Shown here one piece after another: positions 1 through 7,758 of a stretch of DNA of 36,631 nt. Positions within the stretch are counted from its first letter, which is position 1. Each line of letters starts with the position of its first letter. The DNA comes from Mucilaginibacter rivuli (lineage in GTDB: Bacteria; Bacteroidota; Bacteroidia; Sphingobacteriales; Sphingobacteriaceae): positions 1 to 36,631 of the forward strand of contig NZ_JAHXPQ010000012.1 in assembly GCF_019391655.1 (NCBI RefSeq), written 5' to 3'. A program made the position numbers and the translations under genes. The notes beneath the pieces were generated by a model. That model did not search any database. It was not told the origin of the DNA and was given only the letters and a program-made list of their open reading frames with translations.

Positions 1-85
1 GCACAAAGCAATCCCCGACAGGTATGTCGCAAATATGCAAAGTGTGAATGCAAAGTTTAGGATTGCTTCGTTCCTCGCAATGACG
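1..85. repeat. Intergenic palindromic repeat (REP-like), possibly cut by the window edge
   Basis: This stretch has no gene and is built from inverted repeats. GCAATCC at 8-14 pairs with GGATTGC at 60-66. CGACA at 16-20 pairs with TGTCG at 25-29. ATTGC at 62-66 pairs with GCAAT at 77-81 around the loop TTCGTTCCTC. The right end (GATTGCTTCGTTCCTCGCAA, then TGACG) resembles an intergenic repeat that I remember as scattered through many bacterial genomes. That recollection is unverified, and only one copy lies in this window. The left end may continue outside the window. Confidence 0.55.
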
Positions 86-106
86 TAACCTTTAATAATT
101 ATTGTT

Positions 107-784
107 TTGAAAAAATTATTCACATTTATTCTATTCCTAATCATTAGCTATAGCTATGCCCAAACACCGGGTAAGTTTATTTATGCTGACGACTTTAAAA
201 AACCAATCGACACCAAAACCTGGGTGGCCGAGATTGAGCCTTCTGTAAATACGTCAACCGTCTACACCAAAAACAACGCCCTGATACTGGACACCAAAGG
301 CGGTGTTACCGTGTGGCTGAATAAAGTATTATCCGGCAATATCCAAATTGAGTTTGACCGTAAGATCCTGGTTGATACCGGAAAGAACGACCGCCTTTCG
401 GATATGAACATATTCTGGATGGCATCCGATCCTAAAAATAAAAACCTGTTTACCCGCAGCGGTAAGTTTGAAGCATATGACGACCTAAACCTGTACTATG
501 TGGGCATGGGCGGTAATACCAATAAAACCAACCGTTTCCGCAAATATTATAACGGTCAGAAGCCTATTATACAAGAGTATTCGGATAAGGCACATTTGCT
601 GGAGGCCAACAAGATATATCATATCAAAATTGTAATGAACAATGGCGTAACAGGCTATTGGGTAGATGGAGAGCAGTATTTTACTTATACCGATGCCGCG
701 CCTTTAACTTCGGGATACTTTGGGTTTCGGTCAACATGGTCGCGGCAGGAAGTGAAAAACTTCAGAGTATATCAATTAAAATAA
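107..784 (+). CDS. Secreted DUF6250-like protein
   Basis: A 225-residue protein with a Sec signal peptide (lysines at 2-3, hydrophobic core at about 4-17, cleavage probably after A18 before Q19), so it is exported. The mature part is rich in beta strands and contains segments such as YADDF, DMNIFWMASDP, YYVGMGGN and GYFGFRSTWSRQ. These recall the concanavalin-like DUF6250 family, which in Bacteroidota occurs near polysaccharide-degrading enzymes; this is recognised by eye only. No catalytic residues can be assigned. The start is TTG at 107. It is chosen because the signal peptide begins there and no ATG precedes it in frame; the next in-frame ATG lies deep inside the domain. There is no clear Shine-Dalgarno site, as is usual in this phylum. 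No sugar-degradation genes lie nearby. Confidence 0.7.
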   Translation: MKKLFTFILFLIISYSYAQTPGKFIYADDFKKPIDTKTWVAEIEPSVNTSTVYTKNNALILDTKGGVTVWLNKVLSGNIQIEFDRKILVDTGKNDRLSDMNIFWMASDPKNKNLFTRSGKFEAYDDLNLYYVGMGGNTNKTNRFRKYYNGQKPIIQEYSDKAHLLEANKIYHIKIVMNNGVTGYWVDGEQYFTYTDAAPLTSGYFGFRSTWSRQEVKNFRVYQLK

Positions 785-798
785 GCTTAATGCAACTT

Positions 799-1041
799 AT
801 GACTAAAGATGAAGTGCTGGCTAAAGCTTTTGAGCAACTTCCGGATGCGCAAACGTACTATTTGGAAACGTTTACCGTCATCATCAATAATAAGCCTGGC
901 ATTAAACCAGTTCACGTTAACGAGCATGATTTTAATACAGGTAATTTTAATGAAGACACACCTCTCAGCGTCTCATTCAAAAAGCATCTTTACTATCCCG
1001 AACACGGTTTATCCTGTAAAACTACCTGGCAGGTAGAATAA
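799..1041 (+). CDS. Small protein of unknown function
   Basis: An 80-residue reading frame starts at the ATG at 799, 15 bases after the stop of the secreted protein before it. An in-frame ATG at 790 would add three residues. The frame is also open further upstream, but that part lies inside the previous gene in another frame and is not coding. There is no signal peptide or membrane segment. The C-terminal half is polar with aromatic residues (KKHLYYPEHGLSCKTTWQVE). I do not recognise a family. The close spacing suggests cotranscription with the gene before it. Confidence 0.5.
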   Translation: MTKDEVLAKAFEQLPDAQTYYLETFTVIINNKPGIKPVHVNEHDFNTGNFNEDTPLSVSFKKHLYYPEHGLSCKTTWQVE

Positions 1042-1089
1042 AACATAGCGTTATTTGCCATTCCCATCACTTTTATTTTTCTTTGGCGC

Positions 1090-1917
1090 ATGATCATCGT
1101 AATACAATGTACAGACAGGGTTGGCCTTGTGGCCGATATATCAGGACTGCTTTCGCAGGAAGGCCTTAATATCGTTTCGCTGCGCGAGCATGTGGATACC
1201 GCCGAAAACCTGTTCTTTATGCGTCTTGACGTTGCAGGGACTGCAGACGATACCGCATTGACATCAAAAATGCAACATGTATTACCTGCCGATGCCATTA
1301 TTAACATTAACCCTACCCCTGTAAAAAAGGTAGTTGTGCTGGTCACCAAAGAATACCATTGCCTTGCCGATATTTTGGTGCGAAACTACTTTGGCACCTT
1401 AGGCGCGCAGGTGCAGTGCGTTATAGGTAACCATGCCACCTTACAAAACATTTGCGAGCGCTTTGATATCCCCTTTACTTTGGTGCCACACCAGGATATC
1501 AGCAAGCCCGAGTTCGAACATAAGATATCAACCCTCATCGCGCAGCAAAACCCGGATTATATTATCCTGGCTAAATTTATGCGCATATTGAGTCCTGAGT
1601 TTGTGGCGCAATACCCAATGAAACTCATCAATATACACCATAGCTTTTTGCCTGCCTTCGCGGGAGCCAATCCGTATCGCCAGGCATTTGAGCGCGGCGT
1701 AAAGCTTATTGGTGCCACAGCCCATTTTGTTACTAATGAACTGGATGAAGGCCCAATTATTGCCCAGCAGATCATCCCGGTAAACCACTCATTAACCGCT
1801 CCCGATATGGTTAAAGCGGGTAAAGAGATAGAGACCGCGGTGTTAGCCAAAGCTTTGCGTTTAGTTTTCGAGGACAGGGTGTTTGTGTATCAGAATAAGA
1901 CGGTGGTGTTTGAGTAA
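1090..1917 (+). CDS. purU: Formyltetrahydrofolate deformylase
   Basis: PurU hydrolyses 10-formyltetrahydrofolate to tetrahydrofolate and formate. This balances one-carbon pools and supplies formate for purine synthesis. The 275 residues match the usual length (about 280). Residues 1-80 form the regulatory ACT domain (QCTDRVGLVADISGLL at 6-21). Residues 81-275 form the formyltransferase-fold hydrolase, with YHCLADIL at 89-96 and the catalytic triad of the family: N181 and H183 in INIHHSFLPAF, and D219 in ELDEGPII. Cytosolic. The start is the ATG at 1090, directly on the ACT domain. The gene stands alone and faces iorB tail to tail across a shared hairpin. Confidence 0.95.
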   Translation: MIIVIQCTDRVGLVADISGLLSQEGLNIVSLREHVDTAENLFFMRLDVAGTADDTALTSKMQHVLPADAIININPTPVKKVVVLVTKEYHCLADILVRNYFGTLGAQVQCVIGNHATLQNICERFDIPFTLVPHQDISKPEFEHKISTLIAQQNPDYIILAKFMRILSPEFVAQYPMKLINIHHSFLPAFAGANPYRQAFERGVKLIGATAHFVTNELDEGPIIAQQIIPVNHSLTAPDMVKAGKEIETAVLAKALRLVFEDRVFVYQNKTVVFE

Positions 1918-1925
1918 AATTTATC

Positions 1926-1956
1926 AATAGCGATGGGTTTGAAACCCGTCGCTATT
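1926..1956. terminator. Bidirectional hairpin between purU and iorB
   Basis: The arms AATAGCGATGGGTTT and AAACCCGTCGCTATT fold with a single wobble pair. The hairpin sits 9 bases after the purU stop and just beyond the iorB stop. Short T-rich tracts on both sides suit a terminator for both converging genes. Confidence 0.75.
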
Positions 1957-1962
1957 TGTTTA

Positions 1963-4077
1963 TCAAGCTTTCCCTAACTCAAAAGGCAATTTCCTGTACC
2001 TCTTCCCTGTAGCCGCAAATATCGCATTGCCCACAGCAGGTGCTATCGGCGGTAAACCCGGCTCACCAAGGCCTGTTGGGGCATCTTCGGTAGGCACAAA
2101 TTTTACGATCACTTCCAGCGGCGCGTCCTTTTGGCGCATGAATTTATAGGTGTTGAAGTTCTTCTCTATAACGGCACCTTTATCGAAAGTTATCTTGCTG
2201 AACATGGCATGGCTCAGGCCGTCAATAATGGCGCCCTGCACCTGGTTTTCAGCACCGCTCAGGTTTACTACACGGCCACAGTTTACAGCGCAAAATACTT
2301 TAGTAACCCGCAACACGCCATTGGTATTGGTGATCTCGGCCACATGCGCGGCGTATGTATTGAACGAGAAACGTGCTGCAAAACCATAAAACACATTGGG
2401 CTTGGTATTTTTACCCCAGTTGCTTAATTCGGCAACCAGTTTTACTACGCTGCGGTACTTATTGATATCGTAGCCTACTTTTCCTGTGGGTTGCTTTTCG
2501 GCTTTGTCCAATAGCTCCAGTCGGTAAGCTATCGGGTCTTTTTTTAGTTCGTGAGCTAACTCATCCATAAAACACTCATCAGCAAAAGTGACAATATTGC
2601 TTGTAGGCGCGCGCCACGGCCCGGTTTGTATATTGGAACGGAACGAATGCGTATCTACCCTGAAGTTTGGTATTGATGCCGCCGGAAAACTATCCGGTAC
2701 AGCCGAACCTCCACCTAAAGCTGCGCCATTTAAATGCCATGCCTCTATCTGTCCATCAGCGCTGATAGCGGCTTTCATTTTATACAGGGCACCGGCACGG
2801 TAAAAATCGCTTTGCATATCATCCTCACGTGTCCATAGCATTTGTATGGGCGCTTTGGCTGCTGCCGATATCAGGGCTGCTTCAACACCATTATCAGCCT
2901 GTAGCTTACGCCCAAAGCCCCCACCCTGCCTTGGCATACCTAAGGTAATGTTAGCTTCGGGAATGTTCAATGCTTTGGATACTTCCTGGCGCATGCGTGC
3001 CGGTACTTGTGTAGGGCCGTAAAGCTCAACACTATTCTCTTTTACATCGGCAAAAAAGTTGAGCGGCTCCATAGCGGCGTGGGCCAGGTTGGGCAGCTCA
3101 TAAACCGCTTCTATCACTTTGCCGCCTTTGGCAAAAGCAGCATCTACATCACCGTCTACACGGCCCGGCCTATCGCTTTTTTGGTTTACCATTTCGGTAT
3201 AGGCAGCAATATGGTCAGCAGTACTTTCAAGTTTGCCGCTGTCTTCCCAAACGGTAATTAAGGCATCTTTACCTTTTTTAGCCGCCCAGGTTGATGTTGC
3301 CAGTACAGCTACCACCTTACCTGCCTTAACTACGTTCTTCACTCCTATAACTTTACGTGCAGCGGTATCATCGAAGGATTTAAGCACTTTTCCAAAAGCC
3401 GGCGGGCGCACTACCATCGCGTAAAGCATACCGGGCCTGCGGGTGTCAATACCGTACAGCGATTGGCCGGTTACAATTTTGTGGTTATCTATATTGGGTA
3501 CGCGGGTACCTATTATCTTAAAATCCTTTGGGTTTTTCAGCACTACATCATTGGGTACAGGTAAGGTGGCTGCCTTTGCGGCAAGTTCGCCATAGCCTGA
3601 TTTTTTGCCCGATGTTTTATTGATCACAAAGCCGTCTTCAGCATAGCAATCTGCTTCGGCACAGCCCCATTGCTGGGCGGCCGCGCTGATGAGCATCACA
3701 CGTGCCGTAGCACCGGCTTTGCGGATAGGCATAAACCGGCCACGGATAGCCCCGCTGCCACCTGCCACCTGGGAACCGAATTTCTGATCGAGCGGAGCCA
3801 TATCAACTGCAACGGTATCCCATTTTACGTTCAGCTCTTCGGCCAATATCATGGGCAGGGCTGTTTTAACGCCCTGGCCTATCTCGGGATTGGGCGCCAT
3901 CAGGGTAACCAGGCCCGAGGGGCTGATGGTAATATACGCGTTTGGCGAAAATACAGCATCGGCAGCAACAGCAGCAGATGAACTATCGCTCAACAGGTTA
4001 AAACCGATCAGCATACCGCCACCGGCAATAGAGGTGATCTTTAAAAAATCGCGCCTTGATACTGTTTCGCCGATCAT
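1963..4077 (-). CDS. Molybdopterin-binding subunit of a xanthine dehydrogenase-family hydroxylase (IorB type)
   Basis: This is the large subunit of a molybdenum hydroxylase that hydroxylates N-heterocycles or aldehydes. The substrate cannot be read from sequence. The protein has 704 residues. It begins with a twin-arginine signal (SRRDFLKITSIAGGG, arginines 8-9), so it is probably exported folded with its cofactor. Molybdopterin-domain motifs include GVKTALPMILAEEL, RQGGGFGRKLQADNGVEAAL and, near the C-terminus, GLGEPGLPPIAPAVGNAI, where E672 (approximate) is the expected catalytic glutamate. It overlaps iorA by four bases (ATGA), which indicates translational coupling. No cytochrome subunit follows, so the electron acceptor is unknown. 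The closest named relatives are isoquinoline 1-oxidoreductase beta subunits; calling the substrate isoquinoline would be over-reading. Confidence 0.9.
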   Translation of the reverse strand: MIGETVSRRDFLKITSIAGGGMLIGFNLLSDSSSAAVAADAVFSPNAYITISPSGLVTLMAPNPEIGQGVKTALPMILAEELNVKWDTVAVDMAPLDQKFGSQVAGGSGAIRGRFMPIRKAGATARVMLISAAAQQWGCAEADCYAEDGFVINKTSGKKSGYGELAAKAATLPVPNDVVLKNPKDFKIIGTRVPNIDNHKIVTGQSLYGIDTRRPGMLYAMVVRPPAFGKVLKSFDDTAARKVIGVKNVVKAGKVVAVLATSTWAAKKGKDALITVWEDSGKLESTADHIAAYTEMVNQKSDRPGRVDGDVDAAFAKGGKVIEAVYELPNLAHAAMEPLNFFADVKENSVELYGPTQVPARMRQEVSKALNIPEANITLGMPRQGGGFGRKLQADNGVEAALISAAAKAPIQMLWTREDDMQSDFYRAGALYKMKAAISADGQIEAWHLNGAALGGGSAVPDSFPAASIPNFRVDTHSFRSNIQTGPWRAPTSNIVTFADECFMDELAHELKKDPIAYRLELLDKAEKQPTGKVGYDINKYRSVVKLVAELSNWGKNTKPNVFYGFAARFSFNTYAAHVAEITNTNGVLRVTKVFCAVNCGRVVNLSGAENQVQGAIIDGLSHAMFSKITFDKGAVIEKNFNTYKFMRQKDAPLEVIVKFVPTEDAPTGLGEPGLPPIAPAVGNAIFAATGKRYRKLPFELGKA

Positions 4078-4550
4078 GATTTTGCTGATTTAGTGGTTTT
4101 ATTATTTGCTGCCAAATGGATAGCCTTACGGATACGGAAATGCGTACCGCAACGGCATATATTGGTCATGGCTTTATCTATATCATCATCTGTTGGGTTG
4201 GGCTTGGTTTTTAGCAAGGATGCCGCCGCCATGATCTGCCCGCTCTGGCAGTAGCCACATTGGGCAACGTCCATTTCTTCCCAGGCCAATTGCAAAGGAT
4301 GAGTACCTGTAGCGCTCAGCCCTTCAATAGTAGTAACCTTGCTGGCTTGCACCGCGGCAACCGGGTATTGGCATGAGCGTACAGCCGTACCGTTAATGTG
4401 TACCGTACAGGCACCGCACTGGGCTATGCCGCATCCGTATTTTGTGCCTACCAGGTTGAGGTTATCGCGCAGTACCCACAGCAAAGGGGTATCCGGATCA
4501 GCCTCAACGGCCATTGCTTTGTTGTTAACAGATAATGTGTATTTGGCCAT
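4074..4550 (-). CDS. 2Fe-2S subunit of a molybdenum hydroxylase (IorA type)
   Basis: The 158-residue electron-transfer subunit carries both [2Fe-2S] sites expected of the family. The plant-ferredoxin-type site has C40, C45, C48 and C60. The second, helical site has C98, C101, C132 and C134 (CGYCQSGQ and ICRCGT). It passes electrons from the molybdenum centre of the partner encoded by the next gene. It has no signal of its own, so it probably hitchhikes through the Tat system with IorB. The start is the ATG at 4548-4550, only three bases from a large palindrome that overlaps the promoter. The unusually short leader implied by this arrangement suggests control at the promoter. Confidence 0.92.
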   Translation of the reverse strand: MAKYTLSVNNKAMAVEADPDTPLLWVLRDNLNLVGTKYGCGIAQCGACTVHINGTAVRSCQYPVAAVQASKVTTIEGLSATGTHPLQLAWEEMDVAQCGYCQSGQIMAAASLLKTKPNPTDDDIDKAMTNICRCGTHFRIRKAIHLAANNKTTKSAKS

Positions 4551-4553
4551 AAC

Positions 4554-4588
4554 GGTATTGGTTTATATTTCAAATATAAACCAATACC
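4554..4588. promoter_or_regulatory. Perfect palindrome (17-bp arms) over the iorAB promoter
   Basis: GGTATTGGTTTATATTT at 4554-4570, a single central C at 4571, then the exact reverse complement at 4572-4588. On the minus strand it contains the -7 box TATATTTG (4578 to 4571), which matches TAnnTTTG. A TTG at 4601-4599 lies 20 bases upstream, as a -33 element should. A third GTATTGG copy sits at 4592-4598, between the two boxes. A regulator bound here would block RNA polymerase. The -7 box and spacing are seen directly; the operator role is inferred. Confidence 0.7.
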
Positions 4589-4659
4589 CTTGTATTGGCA
4601 AGAAGGGGATACCAGGTGATGCAATTGTTACAAAATCAGCATCATCCATCAACAACGGC

Positions 4660-5142
4660 TTAGTCCTGATCAATTGGCCTGCATGCCATATAGGCCGGCA
4701 ACTCGGCTGAAGCAAATACAGCCTTAGCATTGCTTAAGATATCAGGCTTGCTGAATCTTTTAAATATCTCTTTGTTCTTATTGTTAACGCACAAAATATA
4801 CGAACCGGAGTTGATGTAAGCCATATTGTTCCCGGGATCAGGAAACTCGTAAATTACCTGCTTTTTGCCGTGGTGTTTCATCACACCGTATGTCATCCAA
4901 AATCGCCCCATTGTTCCGTTATGGATCACATTAACGAGATACAAGCCACTTATGGGGTCGGTTTCCAAGGTATCTACTTCTATATCCTGAACGGTTTTGG
5001 TGGTATCCCTGGTCACTTCTATCCTGCTGAGTTTAACCTCCGACCGTAACTTTAATAAAAGAATACCGGCAATGGTGAGTAATACAATGATAATTAAAAG
5101 GTGAAAATATTTTGTGATTTTTAAATAAGGTACAGGTTTCAT
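4660..5142 (-). CDS. Membrane-anchored protein of unknown function
   Basis: A 160-residue protein with one N-terminal membrane segment at about 13-31 (YFHLLIIIVLLTIAGILLL). A mostly polar domain of about 125 residues follows and is probably outside the cytoplasmic membrane. I do not recognise the domain. It contains the segments LYLVNVIHNGTMGRFWMTYG and KQVIYEFPDPGNNMAYINSG. It lies 109 bases upstream of iorA on the same strand, with the iorAB promoter in between, so it is probably a separate unit. It diverges from the arsR operon, 186 bases away. Confidence 0.65.
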   Translation of the reverse strand: MKPVPYLKITKYFHLLIIIVLLTIAGILLLKLRSEVKLSRIEVTRDTTKTVQDIEVDTLETDPISGLYLVNVIHNGTMGRFWMTYGVMKHHGKKQVIYEFPDPGNNMAYINSGSYILCVNNKNKEIFKRFSKPDILSNAKAVFASAELPAYMACRPIDQD

Positions 5143-5270
5143 TCAATACATATCTTAATTAGGGTAAACCAAATATACGTAATCTCTTGTCTTCCCGATT
5201 TTTTGAAATGATAAAAAAACGGGCCTTTAACCTTGCTTTTTATCTCCAGAAAATATTTTTTAAATAACCC

Positions 5271-5301
5271 TTGCGTAACCGAACGGTTACATATATATTT
5301 G
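5271..5301 (+). promoter_or_regulatory. Promoter of the arsR-SRPBCC operon
   Basis: A -33 TTG at 5271-5273 and a -7 box TATATTTG at 5294-5301 are separated by 20 bases, the Bacteroidota sigma-factor arrangement. The iorA promoter in this window has the same spacing. Transcription should begin near 5308, between the box and the second dyad. Confidence 0.7.
5275..5290. promoter_or_regulatory. Operator-like dyad 1 (GTAACCG-AA-CGGTTAC)
   Basis: A perfect dyad with 7-base arms and a 2-base centre, placed between the -33 and -7 boxes. It is near-identical to the dyad at 5303-5318, 28 bases further on. Size and symmetry suit a winged-helix dimer of the ArsR type. The likely binder is the product of the arsR-family gene just downstream (inferred). 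Confidence 0.7.
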
Positions 5302-5302
5302 C

Positions 5303-5318
5303 GTAACCAAACGGTTAC
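5303..5318. promoter_or_regulatory. Operator-like dyad 2 (GTAACC-AAAC-GGTTAC)
   Basis: The second copy of the dyad (6-base arms, 15 of 16 bases shared with the first). It covers the expected transcription start and ends 10 bases before the arsR start codon. The spacing of 28 bases between copies places two dimers on roughly similar faces of the DNA. Confidence 0.7.
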
Positions 5319-5328
5319 AGATTAATAT

Positions 5329-5691
5329 ATGAGAAGAGACGTATTCCAGGCTATTGCCGACCCAAACCGCCGCGCCATCATCAACCTGCTGGCAGGCCAA
5401 AAAATGAATTTGAACAGTGTGGCCGATCAATTCGAGATCAGCAGGCCTGCCGTTTCAAAACACATGAAGATACTGACTGAGTGCGGCCTTGTCACCATTA
5501 CACTCCAGGGCCGCGACCATTACTGCGAAACCAATTTAAAAAAGCTTACCGAAGTAACTGACTGGATAGACACCTTCAAAGTATTCTGGACCAAAAAACT
5601 GGATGCCTTGGGCGATTTTTTGGAAAAACCTGAACCTGAAGAGCCGCAGTATACCGGCGGCGTGATGAAATTTAAGATCAAAAAGAAATGA
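5329..5691 (+). CDS. ArsR-family winged-helix repressor
   Basis: A 120-residue regulator. Residues 1-85 hold the winged helix-turn-helix: FQAIADPNRRAIINLL, then the recognition region FEISRPAVSKHMKIL and the wing LVTITLQGRDHYCETN. It lacks the metal-binding ELCVCDL cysteine motif of true ArsR/SmtB sensors and belongs to the subgroup that neighbours SRPBCC genes. The C-terminal tail is lysine-rich. The start is the ATG at 5329, ten bases after an operator-like dyad. It probably represses its own operon, which continues with two SRPBCC genes 85 bases downstream. The ligand is unknown. Confidence 0.88.
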   Translation: MRRDVFQAIADPNRRAIINLLAGQKMNLNSVADQFEISRPAVSKHMKILTECGLVTITLQGRDHYCETNLKKLTEVTDWIDTFKVFWTKKLDALGDFLEKPEPEEPQYTGGVMKFKIKKK

Positions 5692-5776
5692 AAATGCAAT
5701 CCAATTAGCATCTAACGTATCGATAAAGCACTAAACAATAATTTAAAACAAAACAACTAACAATAAACATAAAATT

Positions 5777-6199
5777 ATGAGCACAGCACCTTTAGTATTA
5801 GAAAGAGTTTATAATGCCCCTATCGGCAAAGTATGGACAGCCATTTCGGATCTGGAACACATGCGAAAATGGTATTTTAAACTTGATGAATTTAAAGCCG
5901 AAGTAGGCTTTGAGTTCCATTTTTATGGCGACGGAAATAAAGAGAATTTAAAATACGCCACATCGGCGCGGGTTGTGGCCGTTGAGCCCGGCAAAAAATT
6001 GGCGTATACCTGGAGTTTAGATGCCGCACCAGCTATAACCACCGTTACATGGGAGTTATTTGAAGAAGGTGGTAATACACGCTTAGTACTTACCCATGAA
6101 GGACTCGAAACCATACCGGGAACCGACTATCCACGCGACAGCTTTAATGGTGGCTGGACCAGTTTTATGGGCAAACTGGATAATTATCTGTCATTATAA
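5777..6199 (+). CDS. SRPBCC/AHSA1-domain protein, copy 1
   Basis: A 140-residue single-domain protein of the START/Bet v1-like superfamily (AHSA1 type), which forms a hydrophobic cavity for small ligands. Typical motifs are RVYNAPIGKVWTAISDLEHM (10-29), WYFKLDEFKAEVGFEFHF, the PGKKLAYTWSLD strand and TTVTWELFEEGGNTRLVLTH. Cytosolic, with no signal. It follows the ArsR-type repressor and is two bases from a paralogue, so the three genes form an operon. The role is inferred to be ligand or stress response under the ArsR repressor, with no specific reaction known. Confidence 0.88.
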   Translation: MSTAPLVLERVYNAPIGKVWTAISDLEHMRKWYFKLDEFKAEVGFEFHFYGDGNKENLKYATSARVVAVEPGKKLAYTWSLDAAPAITTVTWELFEEGGNTRLVLTHEGLETIPGTDYPRDSFNGGWTSFMGKLDNYLSL

Positions 6200-6201
6200 A
6201 A

Positions 6202-6639
6202 ATGCAAAATATGAGCACCGGAACATTGGAATTTGAACGGACTTATAACGCTCCCATCAGCAAAACATGGGCGGCCATCACCGATAAGGGCCAAATGAAG
6301 GAATGGTATTTTAACCTTGACGAGTTTAAACCCGAAGTTGGCTTTAAGTTCAGTTTTTTAGGCGGCCCGCCCGATGGTGAGCAGTTTTTGCATGTGTGCG
6401 AGATACTGGAAGTGATACCCGGCAAAAAATTAAGCCATAGCTGGCGATATGATGGATTTGAGGGTAACTCCACCCTTACATGGGAGCTGTTTGACGAGGG
6501 CGACAAAACCCGCTTAAAACTTACCCATACCGGTTTGGATACCTTCCCTGCCGACAGGCCGGAGTTTGTTATCAGTAACTTTAACGAAGGCTGGACACAT
6601 ATTTTGGGTATTGGACTTAAGGATTATCTCGAAAAATAG
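6202..6639 (+). CDS. SRPBCC/AHSA1-domain protein, copy 2
   Basis: A 145-residue tandem paralogue of the gene before it. The two share TYNAPISKTWAAI, WYFNLDEFKPEVGFKF, PGKKLSHSW and TLTWELF, clearly a local duplication. The start at 6202 lies two bases past the previous stop. The in-frame ATG at 6211 (MSTGTLEFERTYNAP) aligns better with the paralogue's MSTAPLVLERVYNAP and may be the true start. A GGPPDGEQF loop (about residues 52-60) differs from copy 1, so the cavity may have diverged. A terminator follows at 6667-6718, which ends the operon. Confidence 0.87.
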   Translation: MQNMSTGTLEFERTYNAPISKTWAAITDKGQMKEWYFNLDEFKPEVGFKFSFLGGPPDGEQFLHVCEILEVIPGKKLSHSWRYDGFEGNSTLTWELFDEGDKTRLKLTHTGLDTFPADRPEFVISNFNEGWTHILGIGLKDYLEK

Positions 6640-6666
6640 CCCCCCTGAGTAAACTTTATATATGTT

Positions 6667-6718
6667 CTCTGTGATCTTTGTGGTAAAAATTAACCGCACA
6701 GATCACAGAGTTTTTTTT
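6667..6718 (+). terminator. Hairpin plus T8 after the SRPBCC operon
   Basis: CTCTGTGATCTTTGTGGT at 6667-6684 pairs with ACCGCACAGATCACAGAG at 6693-6710, with 16 of 18 positions matching. Eight T residues follow at 6711-6718. This is a strong intrinsic terminator, ending 15 bases before the next start codon. Confidence 0.85.
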
Positions 6719-6732
6719 ATAACTTTATTACC

Positions 6733-7698
6733 ATGAACCGTATCGACCGCATCACTGCCATACTTATCCAACTGCAATCGCGCAGGGTGGTTAAAGCTCA
6801 GGATATTGCAGATAGGTTCAGCATTAGTTTGCGTACTGTTTACCGGGACGTAAAAACATTGGAAGAAGCCGGTATCCCCATTATTGGCGAAGCCGGGGTG
6901 GGCTATTCTATTATGGATGGTTACCGTTTACCGCCGGTAATGTTTACCAAAGAAGAAGCCACGGCTTTCCTCACCGCCGAAAAGTTCATGGAAAAATTGA
7001 CCGATACCAGTACCGAAGAGAGCTATAAATCGGCCATGTATAAGGTACGCGCGGTACTACGCACCGCTGATAAGGATTTCCTGGACCAGATAGACCATCG
7101 CATTGAAGTGATAAAGAGCAGGCGCAGCATGAACAGTCGCCCGGACAATAACCTCATACAGGATATTTTAAAGGGCATCTCAGAAAAACGTGTACTATCC
7201 TTGCAATACTTTGCCCACCACAGCCAGCAGCACTCAAAGCGAAACGTGGAGCCGGTAGGCATATTTTATGCCGATAACTTTTGGCACATGATAGCCTGGT
7301 GCCGTCTCCGTGGCGATTACCGTGATTTTCGGATAGATCGTATGCAAAGCCTCGAAGTAACCGATACTGTTTTTAAAGGCCAGCACCCAACGTTAAAAGA
7401 GTACCTTGGTAAAATAGGTAAAGAGAACGACCTGCAAACCATCATTATCCGGGTAGAGAAATCCATCATCACACATATTAACGAGCAAAAGTTCTACATG
7501 GGTTTTGTATCCGAAATAGAAACCGAAAACTATATCGAAATGACGTTTTTAACCTGCTCCATTGAAGGTTTTGCACATTGGTATATGATGTTTGGTTATA
7601 AGGCCCAAATTGTTTGTAATGATCTGCTACGTACCAAAGTAGCCGATATGGCCGAACTCATTCACAGGCAACTATCAGAAACCGAGTTTGCCCAGTAA
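6733..7698 (+). CDS. HTH/WYL-domain transcriptional regulator (YafY type)
   Basis: A 321-residue regulator. Residues 1-57 are an HTH_11 domain (RIDRITAILIQLQSR, then DIADRFSISLRTVYRDVKTL with the recognition helix). A glycine-rich linker (GEAGVGYSIMDGYRLPP) and a middle helical region follow. Residues about 165-215 are a WYL-type ligand-sensing domain (KRNVEPVGIFYADNFWHMIA, then RLRGDYRDFRIDRM). WYL domains bind nucleic acid or nucleotide-like effectors in several systems; the effector here is unknown. The start is the ATG at 6733, 15 bases after the previous operon's terminator, so this is its own unit despite facing the same way. Confidence 0.92.
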   Translation: MNRIDRITAILIQLQSRRVVKAQDIADRFSISLRTVYRDVKTLEEAGIPIIGEAGVGYSIMDGYRLPPVMFTKEEATAFLTAEKFMEKLTDTSTEESYKSAMYKVRAVLRTADKDFLDQIDHRIEVIKSRRSMNSRPDNNLIQDILKGISEKRVLSLQYFAHHSQQHSKRNVEPVGIFYADNFWHMIAWCRLRGDYRDFRIDRMQSLEVTDTVFKGQHPTLKEYLGKIGKENDLQTIIIRVEKSIITHINEQKFYMGFVSEIETENYIEMTFLTCSIEGFAHWYMMFGYKAQIVCNDLLRTKVADMAELIHRQLSETEFAQ

Positions 7699-7758
7699 TT
7701 GTTGGGTTGGGGCATTATCACAAACAATTAGCATATTTGTGGGTTACTTGCTTTTAAT

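Noticed and set aside
658..789. Upstream extension of the small gene at 799
   Set aside because: It would read the end of the secreted protein gene in a wrong frame, and the peptide looks like a shadow translation.
993..1349. A 118-residue minus-strand frame
   Set aside because: It lies antisense to purU, whose protein motifs are certain; the composition is that of a shadow frame.
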